DNA of 9,415 nucleotides from UBA9337 sp036584565. Lineage in GTDB: Bacteria > Patescibacteriota > Minisyncoccia > Moranbacterales > UBA9337. The stretch's first letter is position 1, and every line of letters begins with the position of its first letter. Where the stretch lies: NCBI GenBank assembly GCA_036584565.1, contig JAZHDF010000096.1:1-9415 (forward strand). The letters run 5' to 3'. The notes under the pieces were generated by a model that saw only the letters and a list, made by a program, of their open reading frames with translations, was not told the origin of the DNA and made no database searches. The translations under genes were made by a program, and so were the position numbers. Of the stretch, positions 1-6,827 are shown piece by piece.

Positions 1-58
1 CTATAGAGAGATTAAATGAATTGGCGAGTGTAAACTTGACGCTGCAATGTTACATATT

Positions 59-87
59 TTGACACCGGAAGCAAAAAAAGGTATTAT
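59..87 (+). promoter_or_regulatory. Predicted sigma70-type promoter for the mre operon
   Basis: A perfect -35 hexamer TTGACA (59-64) is followed after exactly 17 bases by TATTAT (82-87), five of six matches to the -10 consensus. A second TATAAT lies at 87-92, but 22 bases from the -35. Transcription would start near 94-96, giving a leader of about 70 bases before the mreB ATG at 163. This is the best promoter match I see in the window and it is correctly placed for the mreB-mreC-mreD-mrdA unit. It is a motif match only. Confidence 0.65.
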
Positions 88-147
88 ATAATAAGGCAAA
101 AAACAAAAATAAATCTTTAAATAAAAATCCTCTTGTATTATTTTTGC

Positions 148-152
148 GGAGG
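148..152 (+). promoter_or_regulatory. Shine-Dalgarno that fixes the mreB start
   Basis: GGAGG lies 10 bases upstream of ATG 163. It falls inside the longer open frame that begins with TTG at 133, so it argues for ATG 163 rather than TTG 133 as the mreB start. It is the clearest ribosome-binding site in the window; mreC, mrdA, the prenyl synthase, ispG and the methyltransferase lack an equally good one. Confidence 0.7.
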
Positions 153-162
153 AATTGTTTGT

Positions 163-1251
163 ATGTTTAAAAAAATAAGAAACATTTACAGGAAAATAAC
201 CGGTAAAATATTCGGTAACATTTCCAAGGATATCGGGATAGATTTGGGAACCGCCAATACCTTGGTATATGTTAAGGGTAAAGGAATTGTCATCAATGAG
301 CCTTCGGTAGTAGCCATCAATAAAAAAACCGGTCAGATTTTAGCTATCGGTAAAAAAGCTAAGCAAATGGTGGGTAAAACTCCTAGTCATATCGTAGCTA
401 CTCGTCCCTTGGTGGACGGAGTGGTAAGTGATTTTGATGTGACTGAGCAGATGCTGCGTTATTTTATCGACAAAGTTCATCAGGATTCATTTTCCATTTT
501 GCCTCGCCCGAGAGTTTTGATAGGCATTCCTTCGGAAGTGACAGAAGTGGAAAAGCGGGCGGTAATCGATGCCACAATCAGCGCTGGAGCGCGCGAGGCT
601 TTTATTATTGATGAACCGATGGCGGCCGCCATCGGAGCGCATTTGCCGGTAACTACGGCAGCCGGTAATATGATTGTCGATATCGGCGGGGGAACCAGTG
701 AAATCGCTGTTATTTCTTTGGGGGGAGTAGTTTCGGCCAGAAGCTTACGCATTGCCGGAGACGAAATGAATGAAGATATTGTTAGATATTGTCGGGATGA
801 GTTTAATCTTTTGATCGGAGAGCGAACCGCTGAGGAGGTCAAAATTACAATCGGGAGCGCTTATCCTCAAGAAAAAAAAATGACTATGACGGTGCGCGGA
901 AGGGATTTGGTTAGCGGTTTACCCAAGGAAATAAAGGTAACCGACGAACAAATCCGAGAAGCCCTGTCTCGTTCCACTAGAATTATCGTCAATAATATTA
1001 AAACCATTATTGAAGATACTCCGCCGGAGCTAATTTCCGACATTATGCAAAGAGGGATAATTTTGGCCGGAGGAGGGAGTATGATTAGGGGGTTTGATAA
1101 ACTTATCGCCAATCAAACCGGAATTTCGGTCAGAACCATGGAAGACCCGCTGACAGCGGTGGTGCGCGGAACGGGAATTGTCTTGGAAGACCTGGAGTCA
1201 CTCAAGGATGTTTTGGCTGCCAATCAATATGATGATAGTCCTCTGCGATAA
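163..1251 (+). CDS. mreB: Rod-shape determining protein MreB (bacterial actin)
   Basis: MreB is the actin-like ATPase that polymerises on the inner face of the membrane and positions the elongasome (MreC, MreD, RodA, PBP2). The product has 362 residues (E. coli MreB 347). The actin-fold motifs are visible in order: phosphate-1 loop DIGIDLGTANT (about 23-33), the conserved IDEPMAAAIG with likely catalytic Glu151, phosphate-2 loop VDIGGGTSE starting at Asp173, and the adenosine motif LAGGGSMIRG from Leu301. ATG 163 is chosen over an in-frame TTG at 133 because GGAGG lies 10 bases upstream. The first 22 residues are basic and amphipathic (MFKKIRNIYRKITGKIFGNI), longer than the short E. coli membrane-binding helix. 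It is the first gene of the operon, preceded by a near-consensus promoter, and mreC follows after 23 bases. Identification is secure. Confidence 0.98.
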   Translation: MFKKIRNIYRKITGKIFGNISKDIGIDLGTANTLVYVKGKGIVINEPSVVAINKKTGQILAIGKKAKQMVGKTPSHIVATRPLVDGVVSDFDVTEQMLRYFIDKVHQDSFSILPRPRVLIGIPSEVTEVEKRAVIDATISAGAREAFIIDEPMAAAIGAHLPVTTAAGNMIVDIGGGTSEIAVISLGGVVSARSLRIAGDEMNEDIVRYCRDEFNLLIGERTAEEVKITIGSAYPQEKKMTMTVRGRDLVSGLPKEIKVTDEQIREALSRSTRIIVNNIKTIIEDTPPELISDIMQRGIILAGGGSMIRGFDKLIANQTGISVRTMEDPLTAVVRGTGIVLEDLESLKDVLAANQYDDSPLR

Positions 1252-1274
1252 AAAAAGTAAAAAGCAAAACAGCT

Positions 1275-2090
1275 ATGTCTCAAAAAAAAATTTCTCAAAA
1301 ATTTTTTAAAGTAATATTTCCTCTTGGTTTGATTTTTTTGATCATTTTTTTTAACCCGTGGGGTTTTTTTGACAAGACAAAGAATTTTTTTATGATGGTG
1401 ACTTTTCCGGTTCAAAAAGTTTTTTCCAATGCCGGCCATAAAATGAGCTCTTTTGGCGAGGCGATAACCACTATCGGAAAAATAAAAAAAGAAAATAAGT
1501 ATTTACTGGAAGAAAACCTGCGTTTGCAATCGGAAAATGTTAAATTTTCTTCGATTGTCAAAGAGAATGAGGAGCTGAGGCGCCAATTGGATGTTTTGCC
1601 GAGAGAAAAATTCGAATTGACCTCCGCCAATGTTATCGGGAGATATATTTATAACGATAACAATTGGGTTTTGATTGACAGAGGTGAGAGAGACGGCCTA
1701 AAAAAAGGTATGCCGGTGATAGTTTCGGAGGGGGTTTTGGTCGGAAGAGTGGAAGAAATTTTTTATTCTTCGGCCAAAGTTGTCTTTATTAGCAATCCCT
1801 CGATAAACACCAATGTGGAAACCCTGGAAACCGGAGCAGTTGGCATAGTCAAGGGTAATTACGGTTTGGGCTTGGTTTTGGATTCGGTCTTGCAAACCGA
1901 TAATCTCAAGGTGGGAGACAAGGTGGTGACTTCCGATATTAGCCAAAGTATTCCCCAAGGTTTGCTGATTGGCGAAATCAAGGAAATTTCTCCGATAAAA
2001 AATGATTTGTTCCAAAAAGCGATTATTTCTTCGCCGGTTGATTTTTTGAAGTTGCGTTTTGTTTTTATCATTAAGAATCATAATCAATGA
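1275..2090 (+). CDS. mreC: Rod-shape determining protein MreC
   Basis: MreC is a bitopic membrane protein that links cytoplasmic MreB with MreD and activates PBP2/RodA on the outer side. At 271 residues it is shorter than E. coli MreC (367) but complete. After a short basic cytoplasmic tail there is one membrane segment (about 13-26, VIFPLGLIFLIIFF), then an extracytoplasmic coiled coil (about 68-107, rich in KENKYLLEEN- and KENEELRRQL-type heptads) and the paired beta-barrel region. The family signature WVLIDRGERDGLKKGMPVIV (131-150) followed by GVLVGRVEEI is clear. No obvious Shine-Dalgarno precedes ATG 1275. The TGA stop overlaps the mreD ATG by four bases, so translational coupling is likely. 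The use of TGA as a stop also supports the standard bacterial code. Confidence 0.96.
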   Translation: MSQKKISQKFFKVIFPLGLIFLIIFFNPWGFFDKTKNFFMMVTFPVQKVFSNAGHKMSSFGEAITTIGKIKKENKYLLEENLRLQSENVKFSSIVKENEELRRQLDVLPREKFELTSANVIGRYIYNDNNWVLIDRGERDGLKKGMPVIVSEGVLVGRVEEIFYSSAKVVFISNPSINTNVETLETGAVGIVKGNYGLGLVLDSVLQTDNLKVGDKVVTSDISQSIPQGLLIGEIKEISPIKNDLFQKAIISSPVDFLKLRFVFIIKNHNQ

Positions 2091-2629
2091 GAAAGTTTTT
2101 TTTCAGGAGCGGTTTGGTTTTTTTGATATTTTTTTTGGAGATGAATTTTTTGAATTTATTTTTTTTTCAGACTTACGCCGTCAATTTTTCAATCCTATTG
2201 GTGATTGCTTGGGTGGTATCGGTTGGTTTTGAAAAGGTATGGTGGCCGATTTTTTTGTTGGGTTTTTTGCATGATTTGATTTTGAGTCAAAAAATCGGTT
2301 TTTTTATTATCTTTTTCCTTTGTCTGGCGTATATAGTCGGCCTGGTGTCCAAGAAATTTATTATCGAAAAACGTTTTTCCGGTTTTTCATTGGTGATAGT
2401 TTTTATTTTGGTCGGATTGTGGGCAGGGGAGATGTCGGATATTTTTTTGGATAATGGCTTTAATTTTCAGAATATCTGGATTGATTTAAGAACTAACTAT
2501 TTCGGAGGAGGGAAAATATTTTTAAGCAGTCTCTTGGGGGTAATATGTTTTTATCCGGTTTATAAAGTGGTTAATAATTTGGAAAAATATCTCTCTCGAT
2601 TGGAGAGTCGTCTAAGAATAAGTCTTTAA
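2087..2629 (+). CDS. mreD: Rod-shape determining membrane protein MreD
   Basis: MreD is the integral membrane member of the elongasome and partners with MreC. The product has 180 residues (E. coli 162) and is very hydrophobic and Phe-rich, with about five or six membrane segments by eye (about 8-27, 30-47, 51-66, 70-86, 98-114 and 142-160). The segment GFLHDLILSQKIGFFIIFF corresponds to the conserved MreD pattern of a helix ending in a D-L pair before a small-residue turn. The ATG overlaps the mreC stop as ATGA, and mrdA begins 5 bases after the TAA. Sequence identity alone would be weak evidence for such a protein; the position between mreC and a PBP2 gene makes the call firm. The unusual run of T-rich codons reflects the Phe/Leu/Ile content. 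Confidence 0.9.
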   Translation: MRKFFFRSGLVFLIFFLEMNFLNLFFFQTYAVNFSILLVIAWVVSVGFEKVWWPIFLLGFLHDLILSQKIGFFIIFFLCLAYIVGLVSKKFIIEKRFSGFSLVIVFILVGLWAGEMSDIFLDNGFNFQNIWIDLRTNYFGGGKIFLSSLLGVICFYPVYKVVNNLEKYLSRLESRLRISL

Positions 2630-2634
2630 TTAAT

Positions 2635-4503
2635 ATGTGGGGAAAAAGGAAATACAAAATTAAAACATCCGGAGAATTGAATGAGATAGCGGATTGTGTT
2701 TTATTGAGCGGATCAGAGGTGGCCAAAATTGAAACACCTTTCAACAAAAGACTCTTGAATCTTTTTTGGTTCCTGATCGCTTTGATTTTGCTTTTGCTTT
2801 TGGCAAGGACGGGCTACCTGACTGTCTTTAAGGGTGATTACTATCGGGCGATTGCCAAGGAAAATCGTTTGCGGGTAAGTTATATCAAGGCTCCGCGAGG
2901 CCAGATTTTTGATAAATTTGGCACTCCCTTGGTCTATAACGTGCCCAGTTTGGATTTAGTTGTCGATACTCGCAGCTTTGGCAAAGAATGGGAATTTTCC
3001 ATTGAGGCAGGCGAGCAACTCAAAAAAATATTCCCCGATAGATATGCCGAGTTGATGGAAAACTCAAAAAACGGAAACAGAGGAGACAATTTTATTTTGC
3101 TTTTAAAAAATATTAACCAAAAAGAAGCTTTGCTGGTGGTGGAAAATTACGAAAAATTACTCGGTCTGCAGGTGACCAAAACAGCCATCAGGGATTATGT
3201 GGACGGTTTGATTTTTTCAAATATTATCGGCTATGAGGGCAAGATTAAAAAGGAAGAGCTTGCTGAAAATCCGGATTATTTATTGACCGACTCAATCGGC
3301 AAAAAAGGCCTTGAAAAACAATATGAAAAATATTTGCGCGGTAAAATGGGTAGGGCCAATGTGGAGGTGGATTCCAAGGGGCAGGTAGTCAGAGAATTAG
3401 GGGTGATTAATCCCGAGCCGGGTAATGATTTAGTTTTAAATATCGACAGTCAGTTACAGAAAAAAATGTTCGACAGTTTGTCGGGGGTCTTGGAAAAAGA
3501 GGGCTTAAAAGCCGGAGCGGCGGTAGCTTTGGATCCCAGAAGCGGCGGGGTGCTGGCGATGGTGAGCGTGCCCAGTTTCGATAATAATCTCTTTGCGCGA
3601 GGAATCTCAACGGAAGACTATGCCAAAATTGCCGAAGATGAAAATAAACCAATGTTTAATCGGGCCATTTCGGGAGAATATGCCCCGGGATCGACTTTTA
3701 AACCGGTAATGGCCAGCGCCGCTTTGACGGAGGGAGTTATCAATCAAAGTACGCAGATAGAAAGTAAGGGAGGAATCGGAGTAGGAAGCTGGTTTTTCGG
3801 AGATTGGAAGGCGCACGGATTTACCGATGTAAAGAGAGCTTTGGCTGTTTCCAGCGATGTGTTTTTTTATTCGGTAGGGGGCGGTTACGGTGGAATTAGG
3901 GGGATCGGGATTGAGAATATCAAAAAATACTCCAATCTTTTCGGCTACGGAGAGATTACCGGAATAGATATCCCCAATGAAGCCAAAGGTTTTATCCCGA
4001 CTGAAGAATGGAAAGAAGAAACTCTTGATGAAAAATGGTATATCGGCAATACTTATCATGCCTCGATCGGGCAGGGTTATATCACCGCCACCCCTTTGCA
4101 AGTCGCCAGTAGTATTGTGCCGGTGGCTAACGGTGGAATTTTGTATCGACCCAAAATTGTTTCTCAGATAAAAAGCGGTTCTCAAAGTTCTTACAATAAG
4201 TCCGAAATCATCAGGCGCGATTTTATCCGACCGGAAATCTTGAAAACGGTGCGGGAGGGAATGCGGATGACGGTTACCGAGGGGACGGCTCAGATGCTCA
4301 AGGATCTTCCGGTGGAAGTGGCCGGTAAAACTGGGACGGCCCAATTCGGCAATGAAGAAAAGGCGCATGGTTGGCTTGTGTCTTTTGCCCCCTATGAAAA
4401 TCCGGAGATTGTTATGGTGGTGATGGTGGAAGGTCAAGACGAGGACGGCTTCAATGCCGTGCCGGTGACGCATGAGGTTTACAAGTGGTATTTTTCGCGT
4501 TAA
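2635..4503 (+). CDS. mrdA: Penicillin-binding protein 2, class B peptidoglycan D,D-transpeptidase
   Basis: This is the monofunctional transpeptidase of the elongasome, which cross-links peptidoglycan on the outer face of the cytoplasmic membrane during lateral growth. It has 622 residues, close to E. coli PBP2 (633). Layout: a charged cytoplasmic tail of about 40 residues, one membrane anchor (about 41-58, LNLFWFLIALILLLLLAR), the PBP dimerisation/pedestal domain opening with APRGQIFDKFGTPL (86-99), then the transpeptidase domain. All three active-site motifs are present: STFK with nucleophile Ser353 and Lys356, SSD at 406-408 (the SxN-equivalent, typical of PBP2), and KTGTA starting at Lys565. 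It follows mreD by 5 bases, as in many mre operons. The partner glycosyltransferase gene rodA does not follow. The cytoplasmic tail is longer than usual. The ATG has no strong Shine-Dalgarno, so coupling to mreD is likely. Confidence 0.96.
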   Translation: MWGKRKYKIKTSGELNEIADCVLLSGSEVAKIETPFNKRLLNLFWFLIALILLLLLARTGYLTVFKGDYYRAIAKENRLRVSYIKAPRGQIFDKFGTPLVYNVPSLDLVVDTRSFGKEWEFSIEAGEQLKKIFPDRYAELMENSKNGNRGDNFILLLKNINQKEALLVVENYEKLLGLQVTKTAIRDYVDGLIFSNIIGYEGKIKKEELAENPDYLLTDSIGKKGLEKQYEKYLRGKMGRANVEVDSKGQVVRELGVINPEPGNDLVLNIDSQLQKKMFDSLSGVLEKEGLKAGAAVALDPRSGGVLAMVSVPSFDNNLFARGISTEDYAKIAEDENKPMFNRAISGEYAPGSTFKPVMASAALTEGVINQSTQIESKGGIGVGSWFFGDWKAHGFTDVKRALAVSSDVFFYSVGGGYGGIRGIGIENIKKYSNLFGYGEITGIDIPNEAKGFIPTEEWKEETLDEKWYIGNTYHASIGQGYITATPLQVASSIVPVANGGILYRPKIVSQIKSGSQSSYNKSEIIRRDFIRPEILKTVREGMRMTVTEGTAQMLKDLPVEVAGKTGTAQFGNEEKAHGWLVSFAPYENPEIVMVVMVEGQDEDGFNAVPVTHEVYKWYFSR

Positions 4504-4509
4504 GCTTGG

Positions 4510-4545
4510 GATTAGTTAAGTTGGTTAAATAGTTGATTAGTTAAG
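4510..4545 (+). repeat. Tandem-like 11-base direct repeat in the mrdA-prenyl synthase spacer
   Basis: GATTAGTTAAG occurs at 4510-4520 and again at 4535-4545, 25 bases apart, with a related GGTTAAATAGTT between them. It fills most of the 71-base gap between the mrdA stop and the downstream start. Two spaced identical half-sites could be an operator, but the sequence is simple and may just be a local duplication. No convincing promoter is seen in the gap. Confidence 0.45.
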
Positions 4546-4574
4546 AGGTTTTCCAAAGAGTAATTAATTTGTTT

Positions 4575-5645
4575 ATGAATATTAAAGAAGAATTGAAAAA
4601 TTTCAGGGATAGAGTCGATCCGGAGTTGGAATTTTTTTTTGATAGAATAATTGCTGATTCTAAAAAAAATAATTTTATCACTACGGACGCGCTCAAGCAG
4701 GTAAAAAAAATAACCTTGTCTGGGGGTAAGCGACTGCGTCCGGCTTTGATGTATTGGGGCTACAGGGGTGTCGGAGGGGAGTCGGAAAAGGAAATTATCA
4801 AAACCTCTATCAGTATCGAGTTGATTCATATTTTTCTTTTGATTCACGATGATATTATTGATAATGACAAGACTCGTCACGGAGAAAAAACTATTCATAC
4901 TCTTTACGATCAAAAAGGAAAAAAACTTTGTCACGGAGAAAGGGACTCTCGGCATTTCGGCAATTCTATTGCCATCGTGGTGGGGGATATTATCGGCGCT
5001 TTAGGTAATCGGGTTTTATTTCAATCAAACTTTCCTCCCGAGTTAGTGATTCAAGCGCTTTCTCGTTTGCAGGATATTGTCGCTCGAGTGGCGGTTGGAG
5101 AAGCGCAGGATGTCTTTATTGAACATCGGAGAAGGTCAACTGAGCCGGAGGTTTTGGATATGTATAAAAATAAGACCGCCAAATATACTATCGAGGGACC
5201 TTTGCATTTGGGGGCGATTTTAGCCGGAGCGGACGAAAAGGTTCTGAGAGCTATTTCCAAATTTTCCGTACCGATCGGAATCGCCTTTCAGATTCAAGAT
5301 GATATTTTGGGAGTTTTTGGTAATGAAAGAAAGATTGGTAAACCGGTCGGTTCGGATATTCGCGAAGGCAAACAAACCCTCTTGGTGGTCAGAGCCTTGG
5401 AAAAAGGGACCGGTGAGCAAAAGAAGATTATTCGGAAATTATTGGGCAAAAAAAACATCACGCTCAAGGAAATAGAGCTGTTTAAAAAAGTTATAAGAGA
5501 AACTTCCGCCCTTGAGTATTCCCAAGATTTGGCTAGAAAACTTATCGGAGAGGGTAAAGAAGCGCTAAAAGGACTGAGCTTTAAAAAAGAAGCCAAAGAT
5601 TTCTTATCCGGGGTGGCGGATTATATGATGGAGCGGGAAATTTAA
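4575..5645 (+). CDS. Isoprenyl (polyprenyl) diphosphate synthase, trans-type, probably short chain
   Basis: This is an all-alpha trans-prenyltransferase that condenses IPP with allylic diphosphates in the cytoplasm. Numbering from ATG 4575 gives 356 residues; an in-frame TTG at 4569 would add two, and only a weak AGAG sits upstream. Family motifs in order: GGKRLRP (50-56), the first Asp-rich motif DDIID (92-96) followed by TRHG, FQIQDDILG with Asp242/Asp243, and KPVGSDIREGKQTLL. The second Asp-rich motif reads DDILG, with Gly246 in place of the usual final Asp, a variant found in some geranylgeranyl diphosphate synthases. Phe87 lies five residues before the first motif, and a bulky aromatic there normally limits the chain to about C15-C20. 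It lies between mrdA and ispG, so a role in lipid-carrier supply is plausible but inferred. The exact product length is not certain. Confidence 0.93.
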   Translation: MNIKEELKNFRDRVDPELEFFFDRIIADSKKNNFITTDALKQVKKITLSGGKRLRPALMYWGYRGVGGESEKEIIKTSISIELIHIFLLIHDDIIDNDKTRHGEKTIHTLYDQKGKKLCHGERDSRHFGNSIAIVVGDIIGALGNRVLFQSNFPPELVIQALSRLQDIVARVAVGEAQDVFIEHRRRSTEPEVLDMYKNKTAKYTIEGPLHLGAILAGADEKVLRAISKFSVPIGIAFQIQDDILGVFGNERKIGKPVGSDIREGKQTLLVVRALEKGTGEQKKIIRKLLGKKNITLKEIELFKKVIRETSALEYSQDLARKLIGEGKEALKGLSFKKEAKDFLSGVADYMMEREI

Positions 5646-5664
5646 TCTTTTTAAGATTTTTTTT
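5644..5664 (+). terminator. Weak possible intrinsic terminator after the prenyl synthase
   Basis: AATCTT (5644-5649) and AAGATT (5653-5658) can pair across a TTT loop and are followed by six T residues, then ATTTT. The stem is only 6 bp with a single G-C pair, so it would be a weak terminator at best. If real it would partly separate the prenyl synthase from ispG, which then needs its own promoter. A TTGAGA at 5668-5673 upstream of ispG is a possible -35, but no good -10 follows at normal spacing. Confidence 0.25.
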
Positions 5665-5720
5665 ATTTTGAGATCGTAAAATGTGTAGTATTTGATAAAT
5701 AATTTTTTAACTTTTTATTT

Positions 5721-6776
5721 ATGATTAAAAGAAAAAAGACCAGAAAAATAAAAGTGGGTAATGTTTTCATCGGCGGTAACGCTCCGATCGCGATCCAATC
5801 GATGTGCAATACCGATACTCGGGATGTCAAAGCGACAGTGGCTCAGATAAAAAAACTGATTCAGGCCGGTTGCGAGATTATCCGGGTGGCGGTACCGGAT
5901 ATGGAAGCGGCCAAGGCTCTGGGGAAAATAAAAAAACAAATTAATATCCCTTTGGTGGCGGATATTCATTTTTCCGCCGAATACGCTATGGAGTCAATTC
6001 GGCAGGGGATCGACAAGCTAAGGATTAATCCCGGTAACATCGGCGACGAAGAAAAAGTGACCATGTTGGTCAAGGCTTGCAAAGAAAAGAAGATTCCTAT
6101 TCGGATCGGTATCAATGGCGGTTCCTTGGAAAAAGATATCTTGGCCAAATATAAAAACAAAGTAACTCCGGAGGGGATGGTGGAGTCGGCTATGCGACAT
6201 ATAAAAATTTTGGAAAAAAACAAATTTTATGATATTGCGATTTCTTTGAAAGCCAGCGACATCGAAAGAACGGTCGAAGCTTATCGCTTATTATCCAAAA
6301 AAGTCGATTACCCCTTGCATATCGGAGTGACGGAAGCGGGGACGGCTTTTCGGGGGACGATTGTTTCTTCGATCGGTCTGGGGATTTTGCTTTATGACGG
6401 AATCGGGGACACCTTGAGGATTTCTTTGACGGCCGATCCGGTCGAAGAAGTCAAGGTGGCTTGGGAAATTTTGAAATCTTTGGGCTTGAGAAAGCGAGGA
6501 ATTTCGATAACCAGCTGCCCGACTTGCGGTCGGACGGAAATTGACTTGATAAAATTGGCCAAGGAAGTGGAAAAAGCCTTGGCGGGAATCGATAAGGATA
6601 TCCGAGTGGCGGTGATGGGATGCGTAGTTAACGGTCCGGGGGAAGCGCGCGAAGCGGATTTGGCGATTGTCGGCGGGCGAGGCGTAGGTCTGATTATGAA
6701 ACAAGGCAAAATTATCAAAAAAGTGGAAGAAAAGAAACTTTTGGCCGAATTTGTCAAAGAAGTCAAGAAATATTAA
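5721..6776 (+). CDS. ispG: 4-hydroxy-3-methylbut-2-en-1-yl diphosphate synthase IspG (GcpE)
   Basis: IspG catalyses the penultimate step of the MEP pathway, the reductive ring opening of MEcPP to HMBPP, using a [4Fe-4S] cluster and flavodoxin or ferredoxin electrons. The product has 351 residues (E. coli 372), the bacterial short form without the plant insert. The TIM-barrel part starts with the family pattern KVGNVFIGGNAPIAIQSMCN and continues through DIHFSAEYAM and KLRINPGNIG. The C-terminal cluster domain has SCPTCGRTEIDL with Cys266 and Cys269, and MGCVVNGPGEAREAD with Cys301 and Glu308. These match E. coli Cys270, Cys273, Cys305 and Glu312 with a constant offset of four, so the enzyme should be active. 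ATG 5721 has a T-rich upstream without a Shine-Dalgarno. The other MEP genes are not in this window. Confidence 0.98.
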   Translation: MIKRKKTRKIKVGNVFIGGNAPIAIQSMCNTDTRDVKATVAQIKKLIQAGCEIIRVAVPDMEAAKALGKIKKQINIPLVADIHFSAEYAMESIRQGIDKLRINPGNIGDEEKVTMLVKACKEKKIPIRIGINGGSLEKDILAKYKNKVTPEGMVESAMRHIKILEKNKFYDIAISLKASDIERTVEAYRLLSKKVDYPLHIGVTEAGTAFRGTIVSSIGLGILLYDGIGDTLRISLTADPVEEVKVAWEILKSLGLRKRGISITSCPTCGRTEIDLIKLAKEVEKALAGIDKDIRVAVMGCVVNGPGEAREADLAIVGGRGVGLIMKQGKIIKKVEEKKLLAEFVKEVKKY

Positions 6777-6827
6777 GCTTATTTATAAAGATAAAATGTT
6801 AGATTTTACAGCGTTATTAATATTTTC

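Noticed and set aside
36..60. Second promoter with TTGACG at 36-41
   Set aside because: No -10-like hexamer falls 16-18 bases downstream; the TTGACA at 59-64 with TATTAT is far better.
133..162. Longer mreB beginning at TTG 133
   Set aside because: The GGAGG at 148-152 would be inside the coding region and is correctly spaced for ATG 163. The extra ten residues are not MreB-like.
2088..2090. TGA recoded as glycine (Gracilibacteria/SR1 code)
   Set aside because: Reading through the mreC TGA would run past a complete MreC into the overlapping mreD start, and the long genes here have no in-frame TGA at conserved glycines.
3607..4473. 288-codon open frame on the minus strand opposite mrdA
   Set aside because: It lies entirely antisense to the PBP2 transpeptidase domain with all its motifs. 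Its His/Arg/Pro/Phe-rich product looks like a shadow of GC-rich codons, and there is no start signal.
6291..6766. Two minus-strand open frames opposite ispG
   Set aside because: They are antisense shadows of the conserved IspG cluster domain, with low-complexity composition and no ribosome-binding site.
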